A DNA stretch of 64,000 nt from Planctomycetota bacterium (GCA_029550525.1 JAKPHF010000075.1:1-64000), one strand, 5' to 3'. Counted from the first letter of the stretch, positions 35,036-43,638 are shown. The notes: generated by a model from the letters alone, not told the origin. A program made the numbers and translations.

Positions 35036-35446
35036 ATGGCACTGTCAAGCAATCGGGAGCTGGATCGGTATGTGGATCAGGAGTTGAGGGCGTTGCCGGT
35101 GAAGGCGTCGACCCACATCTACAAGGGCGCGCTGGTGGGTATCCATGCCGCCACCGGCTGCGTCCGCGGCCTGGTGGCGGGGGACTCCTTCGCCGGCGTG
35201 GCCTACGAGGAGGCGGACAACAGCGCTGGCGCGGATGCGGCCATCTGCGTGCGGGTGTACACACAGGGCGACTTCGAACATCCGTTCACGTCGGCAGCCC
35301 GCACAAACAACGGAGCGGCCATCTACGCTTCGGACGATGCCACACTCACGCTGACCGCCACGAACAACAGCGCGGTGGGCCGGCAGATCGAGGCTCCCAC
35401 GTCCGGCAAGATCGTGCTGAGGATCAAGAGTGTGTTTGGGCAATAG
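35036..35446 (+). CDS. Phage head decoration-type protein (DUF2190-like)
   Basis: The 136-residue beta-rich protein has STHIYKGALVGIHAATGCVR and GDSFAGVAYEEADNSAGADA, then short hydrophobic strands and a final VLRIKSVFGQ. This layout resembles DUF2190/capsid-cement proteins, which are often encoded between protease and major head protein as here. They stabilise the capsid surface. Assignment is by position and pattern. Confidence 0.55.
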   Translation: MALSSNRELDRYVDQELRALPVKASTHIYKGALVGIHAATGCVRGLVAGDSFAGVAYEEADNSAGADAAICVRVYTQGDFEHPFTSAARTNNGAAIYASDDATLTLTATNNSAVGRQIEAPTSGKIVLRIKSVFGQ

Positions 35447-35453
35447 TCTGTTG

Positions 35454-35607
35454 TCAGTGGCCAGTTGTCAGTAGTCCGTTGTTGGGTCCGCGGTCCCTTG
35501 GTCAGTGGTGTAGGTGACTTGATCAGGTCGGTTTCCGCGACACGGATCCTTCACAACGAACAAGAGGAAAACGGCCCGACCGCTGACCACGGACCACGGA
35601 CAACGGG
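35454..35607. repeat. Inverted pair of heptamer arrays, TCMGTNG family
   Basis: TCAGTGG, CCAGTTG, TCAGTAG, TCCGTTG, TTGGGTC (35454-35488) starts 7 bases after a stop codon. The reverse complement type TGACCAC, GGACCAC, GGACAAC, GGG lies at 35584-35607. The two arms could pair into a long hairpin between two head genes. Confidence 0.75.
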
Positions 35608-35661
35608 CATTCTTGCGGTACGAACCATCCAATACCAATCGCAAACTCGAGGAGCATATAC

Positions 35662-36579
35662 ATGGCCGTCATCAATACCGGCTTGCTGACCAAAGGGCTG
35701 CGAAGTGAGTTTTTCGACCGGTTCGACAAGACCCCTACGCACTATCAGGACCTGGCCACCCGCATTCCGTCCACGTCGGACGCGGAGACGTACAAGTGGC
35801 TGGGCACCGTGCCGCGGATGCGGGAGTGGGGGACCGGGCGACTGGCCAAGGGCCTGCGCACGGAGAGCTACTCGGTCGAGAACCTCAAGTATGAAACCAC
35901 CATCGAAGTCGATCGCGACGAGATTGCCGACGACCGGACGGGCCAGATCCGCATCCGCGTGGGCGAGCTCGCCCAGCGGGCGGCCACGCACAAGGACTAC
36001 CTGCTCGCCCAGTTGTTGATCAACGGGGCGACGGCCGGTCACAACAGCTACGACGGCGTCACCTTCTTCAGCAACGCTCACGTCTCCGGCAGCTCGGGAT
36101 CGCAGAGCAACGACCTGACCTGTGCCGCGGCCGCTACCGACAACACGCCGACGACCGAAGAGTTCAAGACCGCTCTCAAGCAGGCCATCGCTCAGATGCT
36201 CACGTTCAAGGACGACCAGGGCGAGCCGTTGCCACTGAACATGGGAGGCCTGGTTTGCGTCGTGCCGCCGACCATGCTGTTCACGGCCATGGAAGCGGTG
36301 AACGCGTCGGTGATCAATCAGACGTCGAACGTCATGGCCGGCGTCGCCCGCGTGATCGCATTGCCGTGGCTGACGACGGCTACCACCTGGTATCTGCTGA
36401 AGACCGACGGCGTGGTGCGGCCATTCATCTTCCAGGATCGCGAACCGGTCGAGTTCGGCGCCCTCACCGAGAACAGCGAAGAGGGATTCAAGCGGGAAAA
36501 GCTGCTGTTCGGCGTGCGAGCTCGCTACCGCCTGACGTACGGCTACTGGCAGTTCGCGATTCGGACGGTGTTTAATTGA
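35662..36579 (+). CDS. Mu-like major head protein (gpT type)
   Basis: The 305-residue product matches Mu gpT. The N-terminus is NTGLLTKGLRSEFFDRFDKT, followed by ATRIPSTSDAETYKWLGTVP and MREWGTGRL. ENLKYETTIEVDRDEIADDR and DGVTFFSNAHVSG come next, with RYRLTYGYWQFAIRTVFN at the C-terminus. It is the HK97-fold capsid subunit. GAGGAG lies 7 bases before the ATG. The gene is full length with no frame damage. The TGA stop is also the first three bases of a heptamer array. Confidence 0.9.
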   Translation: MAVINTGLLTKGLRSEFFDRFDKTPTHYQDLATRIPSTSDAETYKWLGTVPRMREWGTGRLAKGLRTESYSVENLKYETTIEVDRDEIADDRTGQIRIRVGELAQRAATHKDYLLAQLLINGATAGHNSYDGVTFFSNAHVSGSSGSQSNDLTCAAAATDNTPTTEEFKTALKQAIAQMLTFKDDQGEPLPLNMGGLVCVVPPTMLFTAMEAVNASVINQTSNVMAGVARVIALPWLTTATTWYLLKTDGVVRPFIFQDREPVEFGALTENSEEGFKREKLLFGVRARYRLTYGYWQFAIRTVFN

Positions 36580-36712
36580 GCTTTGAGCTATGAGCTATGA
36601 GCTATGAGCTGTGAGCTCTGAGCTCTGAGCCGGAGGAGAAAGGCGGCTGAGCTGAGAGTCAAGGGTTGATCGCTCATAGCTGATAGCTGATGGCTGAGAA
36701 GCTGATAGCTAC
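36577..36712. repeat. Heptamer arrays, TGAGCTN and GCTNATA families
   Basis: Eight perfect-phase units (TGAGCTT, three TGAGCTA, TGAGCTG, two TGAGCTC, TGAGCCG; 36577-36632) begin with the capsid stop codon. A second block in opposite orientation (GCTCATA, GCTGATA, GCTGATG, GCTGAGA; 36672-36699) ends at 36712, just before the next gene. Confidence 0.9.
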
Positions 36713-36724
36713 TTGGAGAATCCC

Positions 36725-37168
36725 ATGTCTTACGCCACCAGTACTGAACTCGAGCAACGGATGGGGACGGCGCTGCTCGTGCAGTTGACGGATGATGCGG
36801 GCACGGGCGTGGCCGATCCGGCCAAGGTGGCGGCGGTGCTGGAGGCGGCCGAGGCAGAGATCGATAGCTACCTGGCCCGGCGCTATCAGGTGCCGGTGGA
36901 CGTGGCGGAAGAACCTCGAGTGGCGGCCATTCTGCGGACCATGACGCTCGATCTGGCCGAGCATGGTTTGCATGTCCGTCGGCCGCCCGTGCCGGCGGAC
37001 GTGGCGAGCCGGCGGACGACGACGCTGGATTGGCTGCGGCGGGCGGCAGAGGGCACGGTGCTGCTGCCCGCTGGGGGCGAGTTACCTCTGAATACCTCTA
37101 ACGGCCCCGCGGCGTTCGTGACCGGCTCACCACGGGCGTGGGCGCGGGAGGAGGCGGGGGAGCTGTAG
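36725..37168 (+). CDS. DUF1320 phage protein (Mu gp36 type)
   Basis: The 147-residue product starts YATSTELEQRMGTALLVQLT and continues with AEAEIDSYLARRYQVPV and RTMTLDLAEHGLH, the DUF1320 pattern. This head-completion-type protein follows the major head protein in Mu-like phages. GGAG lies just before the ATG. Confidence 0.8.
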   Translation: MSYATSTELEQRMGTALLVQLTDDAGTGVADPAKVAAVLEAAEAEIDSYLARRYQVPVDVAEEPRVAAILRTMTLDLAEHGLHVRRPPVPADVASRRTTTLDWLRRAAEGTVLLPAGGELPLNTSNGPAAFVTGSPRAWAREEAGEL

Positions 37169-37177
37169 TTCGAAAGA

Positions 37178-37245
37178 ATGACACGGCGAGGAAGAGAAAG
37201 ACGACGTGGCGAAGGGGCGACGCGGTGACGCGGCGAGGATGACGG
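37178..37245. repeat. GACGCGGCGA-type spacer repeat
   Basis: Nine bases after the DUF1320 stop, GACACGGCGAGG, GACGTGGCGAAG, GACGCGGTGACGCGGCGAGG recur in loose tandem. Confidence 0.55.
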
Positions 37246-37342
37246 AAACAAAACCGCGGATCGCGCTGACGGGTCGAGCCGGCTTGCCTTTTCGCGGCGA
37301 TCGGACGGTGAGTCGGGAGCGTGACGCCGAGGGAACACACCG

Positions 37343-38176
37343 ATGGGCGAGTGGCAGGCGATTGAGACAGCAGTGTCGGCGGCGCTGGCGGGGCTGACCG
37401 GGTCGGGCGGTCCGCTGTTGGCCACGGTGCGCGGTCGAACCGCTGTGGATCGCAAGGTGCTTGTCGCGGGACTGCTCCGAGAGCGGTTGCCTGCCGCTTA
37501 TGTGATGCTGGGCGGACGCGACACGGGCGACAAGGAGTACCGCCAGGCGGGCCCGGTCATGCTGACGGTGTTGTTCGCGAGTCGCAGCGAACGGTGCGAA
37601 CAGGATGCGCGGCTGGGCGGGGCGGGCGTGACAGGCGTCACCACGCTGGCCGAATCCGCAGCGACGGCGCTTCGAGGACTGGACCTGGACGGCCATCGAC
37701 GGCTCATGCTGGTGGATGAACGGCCGGCCGGCGGCGATGAGGCAACCGCCCTGTGGGAGCAACGCTACGAAGTCCGGCCACGCCCGGGCGATTACGTGCC
37801 GCTGTTCAACGGCTACCCGCTGATCGGTGCTTCGAGCGTGGTGGAAGTTCACGTGGGCGAGTTGAAGCGGGCGGCATCGACGTTCGCGTTCCCGGGCGTC
37901 GACGGCGTGTTCGAGCGGTTCGCGGGCACGCGCGAGCGGCCCATCGTGTGGCGAGGCCAACTGCGAGCGGGTGACAACGCCGCTCTGAACATGATCGAGC
38001 AAGGTCTGGAGGATCTCGTTCGCGAAGGACGGCCCGGCATGGTGTTCGATCCCTGGGCACGCACGTTCGGCGATTGCGTCGTCAGTGCGTTCAAACGCGT
38101 GGGGCCGCGCACTCGTGACGATCTGACCGGTCAGGCTCTCCAGAACTTCGAACTCGAGTTCATCCAACTTCTGTAG
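37343..38176 (+). CDS. DUF1834-like phage protein with an added tail-type domain
   Basis: The 277-residue product appears to have two parts. Residues 1-160 (IETAVSAALAGLTGSGGPLL; RLMLVDERPAGGDEATALWE) occupy the position of Mu gp37 (DUF1834). Residues 165-277 (SSVVEVHVGELKRAASTFAF; WRGQLRAGDNAALNMIEQG; FELEFIQLL) look like a beta-rich tail or baseplate domain. A fusion of two adjacent phage genes is the likely reading. The second domain could not be named. Confidence 0.5.
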   Translation: MGEWQAIETAVSAALAGLTGSGGPLLATVRGRTAVDRKVLVAGLLRERLPAAYVMLGGRDTGDKEYRQAGPVMLTVLFASRSERCEQDARLGGAGVTGVTTLAESAATALRGLDLDGHRRLMLVDERPAGGDEATALWEQRYEVRPRPGDYVPLFNGYPLIGASSVVEVHVGELKRAASTFAFPGVDGVFERFAGTRERPIVWRGQLRAGDNAALNMIEQGLEDLVREGRPGMVFDPWARTFGDCVVSAFKRVGPRTRDDLTGQALQNFELEFIQLL

Positions 38177-38180
38177 TCTT

Positions 38181-38287
38181 GGGCGGCGGGCGTCTCGCCC
38201 GCCTCGCGCGTTCCAGTCTTTTCCTGCTTCCTCCGGCGTTGCCGGCATCTGCAGGAGAATCGGCGGGCGGGACGCCCGCCCCCCGAC
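38181..38287. repeat. Dispersed hairpin element, GGCGGGC type
   Basis: GGCGGGCGTCTCGCCCGCC opens and GGCGGGCGGGACGCCCGCC closes a 107-base element that fills the whole gap between two phage genes. It leaves no ribosome site before the next ATG (38292). A related element is at 44887-45020. Confidence 0.75.
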
Positions 38288-38291
38288 AGCC

Positions 38292-40433
38292 ATGGCGAAG
38301 ATGATCGAACGAAGCGAACGTGCCGAGCGACTGGTGGTGGCGATGGAGACATCGCACGGCTCCGGCGAGTTCCAGGTCGATCCGCGGTTGCGAGCCGACG
38401 AGGTCTGGCAGCGGTCCGACGAGACCATGAGCCGGGCAGTGATTGGGGTCTTGTTGACCGATGCCTGCGACAGCGAAGAAGTGCGGCGGCTCTACCATCC
38501 CGATCGCCGTCTGCTCGTGACCACCGAACATGCCGATCTGCAGCAGCGGGAGATCCTCTTCGAGGGCTATCCGCCCGTGCAGGTATCGCGTTGGGACGGG
38601 AGCAAGGGCCGCGAGGGCGAGCAGTACGTGTTCGAAGCCGAGCACGTATGGGCCAGGTACAATCGGGCTCGCGAAGCGTGGATCTACGGACGCCGGATGC
38701 GCAGCGGGGCCATCGAGGACGGCTTGATCACCGACCCGGCAGCATACGCGTCGCGCAGCACGCTGATTTCCGCGTTGCCGTGCATCTTCAATCCCGACGG
38801 CGTGGCCAACCGGGCGGCAGAACCGCTGATCGTCACCGCCGCGGACGGCAGCCCGCGGCGCATCCACATTTTCTCCCACGACGAAGATGCCCGCGCCGTC
38901 CGGTGGACCTACGCGACGGCTCTGCGATACCTGGTCTGGTTTCATCTGGGCCGGAGCGGGCCCGTCTTTGAGGGTAATATATTCGACATGACGGAGTCGC
39001 TGGCCGCCGATCAGCCGGGCGAAGCCGGCCCGCTGCGATCGGCTCTGGCCCGCGAGCCGGTGTCACTGACGTGCGAGGCGACCACGTTGGTCGAGGCGCT
39101 GGCCTTGTGGAGCGAGGCGGCCGGTCTTCACGTGACGGCCGAGACGGTCAATGCACAGGGCCGGCCCCGAACGCAGCTTCGCGTCTGGTCGCCGCGGGCG
39201 GGTGCGTGTCGCACGTTGCATCTGGTTCGCGGAGGTCGATTCGACGACGGCGTGCCGCGCTACGATGCGGCAAGCCGCGACGCGGCCCAGGTCCTGCGCG
39301 ACAACAACACCTACCGCGGCGAGGTGGCGTGGGATCATCGGCCGATCGTCAATCAAGCGGTGGTGCTGGGAGATGTGAAGCGCTATGAACTGACGCTGCC
39401 GTTGTGGCCGGGGTGGGTTCCGGTGGCCGATCTGGACAACGTGCCGGCCGAGGATCGAGCAGCGGCCCGCATGCTGGCGCTGACGCCGGACATGGTGACC
39501 GCTCTAGGCGAGCAGGCGGCAGCCCACACGTGGTATCGGCGATACCACCGCGCGGGGAGCGAGTACGAGCAGTATTCCGATGTAGCGCGGCTGTGGGTGC
39601 TCAACGAGGACGGCTGTTTCACCGGTACGGCGTACAACCGGAACCCGCCGTTCGACAACTACCAGCCCTTCGATTTCGCGACGGTTTTGGCCGCCGGCGA
39701 GACCCGTCGCGGAGCGTGGACGCGGCGAGTGCGGCCGCTGGCACCTGCACTTTCGCTCGATTCGGACGGCCGATCGCTCGGCGTGTACGTCGAGGTCAGC
39801 TTCGATGGCGGGAGCACCTGGGTGCGGCCGAACGGACCGATCTCGGTCTTGAAGGACCGCGCCGGCATTCACTTCGACGCCGACAACCCCACACAGATCA
39901 CGCCGCCGGGCGTGAGTCCGGTGGTCAACAACCTGTGGTACGCGCTGGTGGACCAGGTGTTCCGCGTACGAGTGACGGCCGTCGTCGAAAGCGACGAGCG
40001 GTTGATGGCCTGCTTCGGTCCCGACGGGCTCATTTCGCCGACAGTGCTGTTGAACAGCCAGGTCTTGCGGCGGCCGCAATCGTTGAAGTTCGCGTCCAGA
40101 GCCTTGGGTTCGAGCGTGTTTCGTGATGTGCCCGCGATCAGCGCCGATACGCGCGACGACAGCGTTGTCGCGGCCGACCTGGCTCGCTGGCTCGCCCAGA
40201 ATCGTCAGGATCGACAGGTACAGGTCGCGCCGGCGATTCCGTGGATCGAGACCGGTTACGCCATCGGCGATCGCATCACCGGCATCGCGGGCCGGCAGGT
40301 GTCGTTCGCGACCACGCAAGGCACCGAAATCCAGTATCCGTCGGTTCTCGAGCGACGGTTCGTGTTGCGGGACGGCCGGTACGAGACCGTGCTCACGCTG
40401 CAGGCCGCCGATGTGCCGGAAGGCGTGCTGTGA
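38292..40433 (+). CDS. Large phage tail/hub-like protein
   Basis: The 713-residue protein is mixed alpha/beta without signal or membrane segments. GYPPVQVSRWDGSKGREGEQ near residue 95 and the C-terminal YAIGDRITGIAGRQVSFATT followed by EIQYPSVLERRFVL resemble tail-hub or baseplate proteins of phages. It lies where a Mu-like phage would carry sheath, tube and tape-measure genes, none of which is seen. It is intact. Function is inferred from context only; no family is firmly recognised. Confidence 0.5.
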   Translation: MAKMIERSERAERLVVAMETSHGSGEFQVDPRLRADEVWQRSDETMSRAVIGVLLTDACDSEEVRRLYHPDRRLLVTTEHADLQQREILFEGYPPVQVSRWDGSKGREGEQYVFEAEHVWARYNRAREAWIYGRRMRSGAIEDGLITDPAAYASRSTLISALPCIFNPDGVANRAAEPLIVTAADGSPRRIHIFSHDEDARAVRWTYATALRYLVWFHLGRSGPVFEGNIFDMTESLAADQPGEAGPLRSALAREPVSLTCEATTLVEALALWSEAAGLHVTAETVNAQGRPRTQLRVWSPRAGACRTLHLVRGGRFDDGVPRYDAASRDAAQVLRDNNTYRGEVAWDHRPIVNQAVVLGDVKRYELTLPLWPGWVPVADLDNVPAEDRAAARMLALTPDMVTALGEQAAAHTWYRRYHRAGSEYEQYSDVARLWVLNEDGCFTGTAYNRNPPFDNYQPFDFATVLAAGETRRGAWTRRVRPLAPALSLDSDGRSLGVYVEVSFDGGSTWVRPNGPISVLKDRAGIHFDADNPTQITPPGVSPVVNNLWYALVDQVFRVRVTAVVESDERLMACFGPDGLISPTVLLNSQVLRRPQSLKFASRALGSSVFRDVPAISADTRDDSVVAADLARWLAQNRQDRQVQVAPAIPWIETGYAIGDRITGIAGRQVSFATTQGTEIQYPSVLERRFVLRDGRYETVLTLQAADVPEGVL

Positions 40434-40465
40434 CTTCCCGTGAGTGACAGTAAGAGGGTCGAACA

Positions 40466-40951
40466 ATGCAGATGATCCAATTTGCCGTCGTGCGCGAAGC
40501 TCGCTTCCGTTCGGTGGACGGCTTCCACGTGTGCGGCGATCACGGGAAAGGCACGATCGACTGGGCCCACCCGCTGACGCCGCGCCGATTGCTCTTTTGG
40601 GATGACGCGCTGCCCATGCAGCCTCACCTGCAAGCCGGCCATCTCATGGGACATCATCTGGACAGCATCTTCCGCGAAGGGCATCTGGCGGGCACGCACT
40701 TGCTCGACCGGCATGGTGAACCCGCGGGCGTGATCATCTTCGAAGCGGGACCGTACGTTTTCGGGCGGTTCAAGCACGTGGTGTGGACGCAGGACGAGCT
40801 TGGCAACCAAACCTACCTCGAGACGGACGTGCATGAAACGCTGATCAACAGCTATCCGCCGGCGGCTTCGAACTTCCGGGTGGAACACTTTGACGAACAG
40901 ACCGGCGTGATGACGTTTTCGTTCAAGCCCAGTCAAAAACTGGTGGGCTAA
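40466..40951 (+). CDS. Hypothetical phage-module protein
   Basis: The 161-residue product contains VVREARFRSVDGFHVCGDHG and FEAGPYVFGRFKHVVWTQDE, beta-rich stretches with several His residues. It follows the large hub-like gene by 32 bases and precedes another structural gene by 20 bases, so it belongs to the same transcript. No family is recognised. Confidence 0.6.
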   Translation: MQMIQFAVVREARFRSVDGFHVCGDHGKGTIDWAHPLTPRRLLFWDDALPMQPHLQAGHLMGHHLDSIFREGHLAGTHLLDRHGEPAGVIIFEAGPYVFGRFKHVVWTQDELGNQTYLETDVHETLINSYPPAASNFRVEHFDEQTGVMTFSFKPSQKLVG

Positions 40952-40971
40952 GCATGGGGGCAACGTGAATC

Positions 40972-41766
40972 ATGAGGATCTACCCGAATGAATCGTGGCC
41001 GGCGGACAGCACGGTGTTGGAGGTGGATGGCACGCTCGATCCGGCGACCGGCCTGCCGTTCATCGCCAAGGGCACCGGGCCGACCAGCAATCCGTCGTAT
41101 GAGATCCAATACAACCGGCGGCAGATGCGGCAGAACGGCATCCTGGCCGCAGTCCGGCAAGGCATGGTCGTTGATGAGGGCGGACTGAAGATCGGCGTCT
41201 ACCCGATCGAGTACACGCTCGGCGGCGTGCGGAAGACGTTCGACGGCGCCACGGGCGTGAGCGTTCCCTCGGACGCGCAACGCGTCGTCTACCTGGACGC
41301 CTCGGCGACGTTGCATGTGGCGGCCGCCTGGCCCGCCGATCCGCACGATTATCTGCCGCTGGCCGAGATCAACACGACCGGTGGGGCGGTCAGCATCGTC
41401 GATCGGCGGCCGTACGCGCTGTACGAGGTGGCCCCGGTCGTGCGGCGATACGTGACCGGTTCGTGCGCCCAGGTCAGCGCCAGCCAGGCCGCGCTGAAGG
41501 TCTTCGAGTGCAGGTTGCTGGAAGCCATGACGCTCGAACAGGTGCAGATCTTCTGCACGGCCAGCACGGGCACGGTAAGCGTGGACGTGCGGCAGGGCGG
41601 TTCCAGCGTGCTGGCCGCTCCGGCCACGCCTGCCGCGGGCAATCTGGTCACGCCGACCGTCTTGACGGCCGCGATCGGCGAGTCTTCGAGCCTCACCGTG
41701 CACGTGACCACCGGCGCCAGCTCGTCGCTCAGCAATTTGGCCGTCACGCTCGTGCTGCGGAGTTGA
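40972..41766 (+). CDS. Beta-rich phage tail/fibre-like protein
   Basis: The 264-residue protein has PIEYTLGGVRKTFDGATGVS and QRVVYLDASATLHVAAAW in a tail-fibre-like first half. The second half is a Ser/Thr/Ala/Val-rich beta domain (LTVHVTTGASSSLSNLAVTL). Such composition is usual for fibre or receptor-binding proteins. No adhesin family is named. Confidence 0.55.
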   Translation: MRIYPNESWPADSTVLEVDGTLDPATGLPFIAKGTGPTSNPSYEIQYNRRQMRQNGILAAVRQGMVVDEGGLKIGVYPIEYTLGGVRKTFDGATGVSVPSDAQRVVYLDASATLHVAAAWPADPHDYLPLAEINTTGGAVSIVDRRPYALYEVAPVVRRYVTGSCAQVSASQAALKVFECRLLEAMTLEQVQIFCTASTGTVSVDVRQGGSSVLAAPATPAAGNLVTPTVLTAAIGESSSLTVHVTTGASSSLSNLAVTLVLRS

Positions 41767-41823
41767 GACCTATTCCCGGGCAGATTCCACGTCCATCCTC
41801 CAGTGCAAGCCAAAGGAGCCCAG

Positions 41824-42276
41824 ATGATTCTGCTTCAACACAACGAGCCGGTGCCCGAGCGCCGCGACGTGTTCGTCCAGATGGTGGACGCGGCCGATCA
41901 CGTCACGCCGCGCACGGGTTTGACGTTGTCGGTTCGCATCGTCAAGGCGGGAGCCAACCAGTATGTCGCCTATGCCGGCGTGACGAGCGAGGTGGGATCA
42001 GGCACGTACCGCGTGCGCCTGGCTGCCGGCGACCTGGACACGCCCGGGGCAGCCATGCTCGAGGTGACCGCCGCCGGCGCGGACAATCGCTACGTGCCTA
42101 TCCAGGTCGTGCGATTCATGCACGAGATTCATCTGGCCAAGGCGGCGCTGGTGAACACGCGCACGCATGTCGTGGAAACCGGCGTGGATTGGATCATGGA
42201 TGATGACGGCGATACGGTGTTGGCCACGCTGACGCCCTCGGAGCAGGACGGGGTCATCACGATTTCGGCCGACTGA
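41824..42276 (+). CDS. Hypothetical beta-rich phage-module protein
   Basis: From the ATG at 41824 (AAAGGAG upstream) the product has 150 residues. RRDVFVQMVDAADHVTPRTG and YVAYAGVTSEVGSGTYRVRL suggest an immunoglobulin-like domain. DWIMDDDGDTVLATLTPSEQ near the end resembles a calcium-binding loop. It is likely a structural or fibre-associated protein. Confidence 0.55.
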   Translation: MILLQHNEPVPERRDVFVQMVDAADHVTPRTGLTLSVRIVKAGANQYVAYAGVTSEVGSGTYRVRLAAGDLDTPGAAMLEVTAAGADNRYVPIQVVRFMHEIHLAKAALVNTRTHVVETGVDWIMDDDGDTVLATLTPSEQDGVITISAD

Positions 42277-42306
42277 CGGCAGGCACGCCGCGCGGGGGAG
42301 GCGGAA

Positions 42307-43026
42307 TTGTCAACCGAGATCTTTCGCAAATGGCTGGCCCACTACGATCCGGTTCATCGGGGGCGAACCCGGACGGGGCTCGCAACCGGCCTGTCGATCA
42401 CGCACGGTTTCTCGTTTCCTCGGATCAGAGGGGCGTATCATCTCTATCGAACCGACGTCGCGACGGCTCCGCTGCTGGTGGGCATCACCGGTCCCGACGA
42501 TTCGACCATCCGCACGCTGACTTGGCTGGACGATCCGCCGGGCACGCAGCGCGTGTACCGTTTGGTGCCGGTGAGCGGAGGCGGCGTCGAGAACTGGGTA
42601 GATGTCACATATGTGGCAGTATACTTCACCAGCGCCGGATGGTGGATCGGGAGCCTGCCCAATGCTCCCAGCGATCTGCAGCTCATCCCACTCAGTTACG
42701 GCCGGTTTTCCGTGCGATGGTCGTATTATCCTCACGACCAGCAGGTTGCGCCGGCCGGTTTCCGGCTCTACTCCAGCGGGACCGGCACAGCGATCGACTA
42801 CGGTGCCGTCCAAGCCAGCGTGCCGTACCGGCCGGGCCTCATCCACTACGAGTACATCACGCGACCTCGCCCGGACGGGCAGCGACTCGGCTGGGCAGTG
42901 CGGGCGTATGCCGCCAGCGGCCACGAGGAGCAGAATCTCGACTGCGTGTACGCGCTGACGCGAGCTGTGGGGCCGCCGGCCAACCCAGTGGTTCAGATTC
43001 GTGTCGTGCCTGCCAGGCAGTCGTAA
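42307..43026 (+). CDS. Fibronectin-type-III-like phage-module protein
   Basis: The 239-residue product starts with TTG after a GGGGGAGG site. Its first half (GAYHLYRTDVATAPLLVGIT; IRTLTWLDDPPGTQRVYRLV) and second half (LQLIPLSYGRFSVRWSYYPH; GFRLYSSGTG) look like two fibronectin-III-type domains. These are common on phage tail tips and fibres. No signal peptide is seen. Confidence 0.55.
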   Translation: MSTEIFRKWLAHYDPVHRGRTRTGLATGLSITHGFSFPRIRGAYHLYRTDVATAPLLVGITGPDDSTIRTLTWLDDPPGTQRVYRLVPVSGGGVENWVDVTYVAVYFTSAGWWIGSLPNAPSDLQLIPLSYGRFSVRWSYYPHDQQVAPAGFRLYSSGTGTAIDYGAVQASVPYRPGLIHYEYITRPRPDGQRLGWAVRAYAASGHEEQNLDCVYALTRAVGPPANPVVQIRVVPARQS

Positions 43027-43087
43027 GAGCAGCCCGAATGAGAACCGCTGCGAAAACAAGACGGCAAGAGCCGGAGGAGCATGAGGC

Positions 43088-43441
43088 ATGGTACGCAGTC
43101 TGGAGGATCTTCGGCGGGATCAGCAAGCCATCCTGGACGCCTACCGCGCCGAGCGACCGCTCTCGCCGCCGGTCGCGTCCTCGTCCGAGGCGAGCCTGAC
43201 CGGCCACGCGTTCCTGTACGGCCGAGTGGTCGAAGTCGTGACCTCCCACCCGGTCCACGGGCCGCATCTATGGGTGATGCGGCAGTCGTGGTCCCCCCAG
43301 TTCCGCTGCCTCGTGGATGCGGGAGGTGCGCCGCTGAGATGCTATCCCGCGCCGCCTCGGTCGGTGATCTCCTTCATGCCGGACGATACGGTTCGTATCA
43401 GCATTGTCGAAGGGGCTTTTCTCGTCGAGGCGCTGCCGTAA
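43088..43441 (+). CDS. Last small gene of the phage module
   Basis: The 117-residue product has an N-terminal helix (SLEDLRRDQQAILDAYRAER) and a beta-rich remainder (GHAFLYGRVVEVVTSHPVHG; VRISIVEGAFLVEALP). GGAGGA lies upstream of the start. No lysis or transposition genes follow, so the module ends here. Confidence 0.55.
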   Translation: MVRSLEDLRRDQQAILDAYRAERPLSPPVASSSEASLTGHAFLYGRVVEVVTSHPVHGPHLWVMRQSWSPQFRCLVDAGGAPLRCYPAPPRSVISFMPDDTVRISIVEGAFLVEALP

Positions 43442-43532
43442 ACCGCGGCGGCCACGACGTCCAATCCCCCAGATTTCACAGCCCTTCGACCCGCGCCGTT
43501 ATTTCTCGCGGCGTCCCGCCGTGCCAAAAACC

Positions 43533-43561
43533 TGGAATCAGCTTGTCCCTGCACATATAAT
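43533..43561 (+). promoter_or_regulatory. Possible promoter of the parA-like gene
   Basis: A perfect TATAAT (43556-43561) is preceded at 17 bases by TGGAAT, a weak -35. Confidence 0.45.
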
Positions 43562-43638
43562 GCCCGCGTTTCGAGCCGCCAGAGGCAGGCAGGATGCCGC
43601 GCACGTCAGGAGCGCCGGCCCGTCGGGAAGGAGGACCG

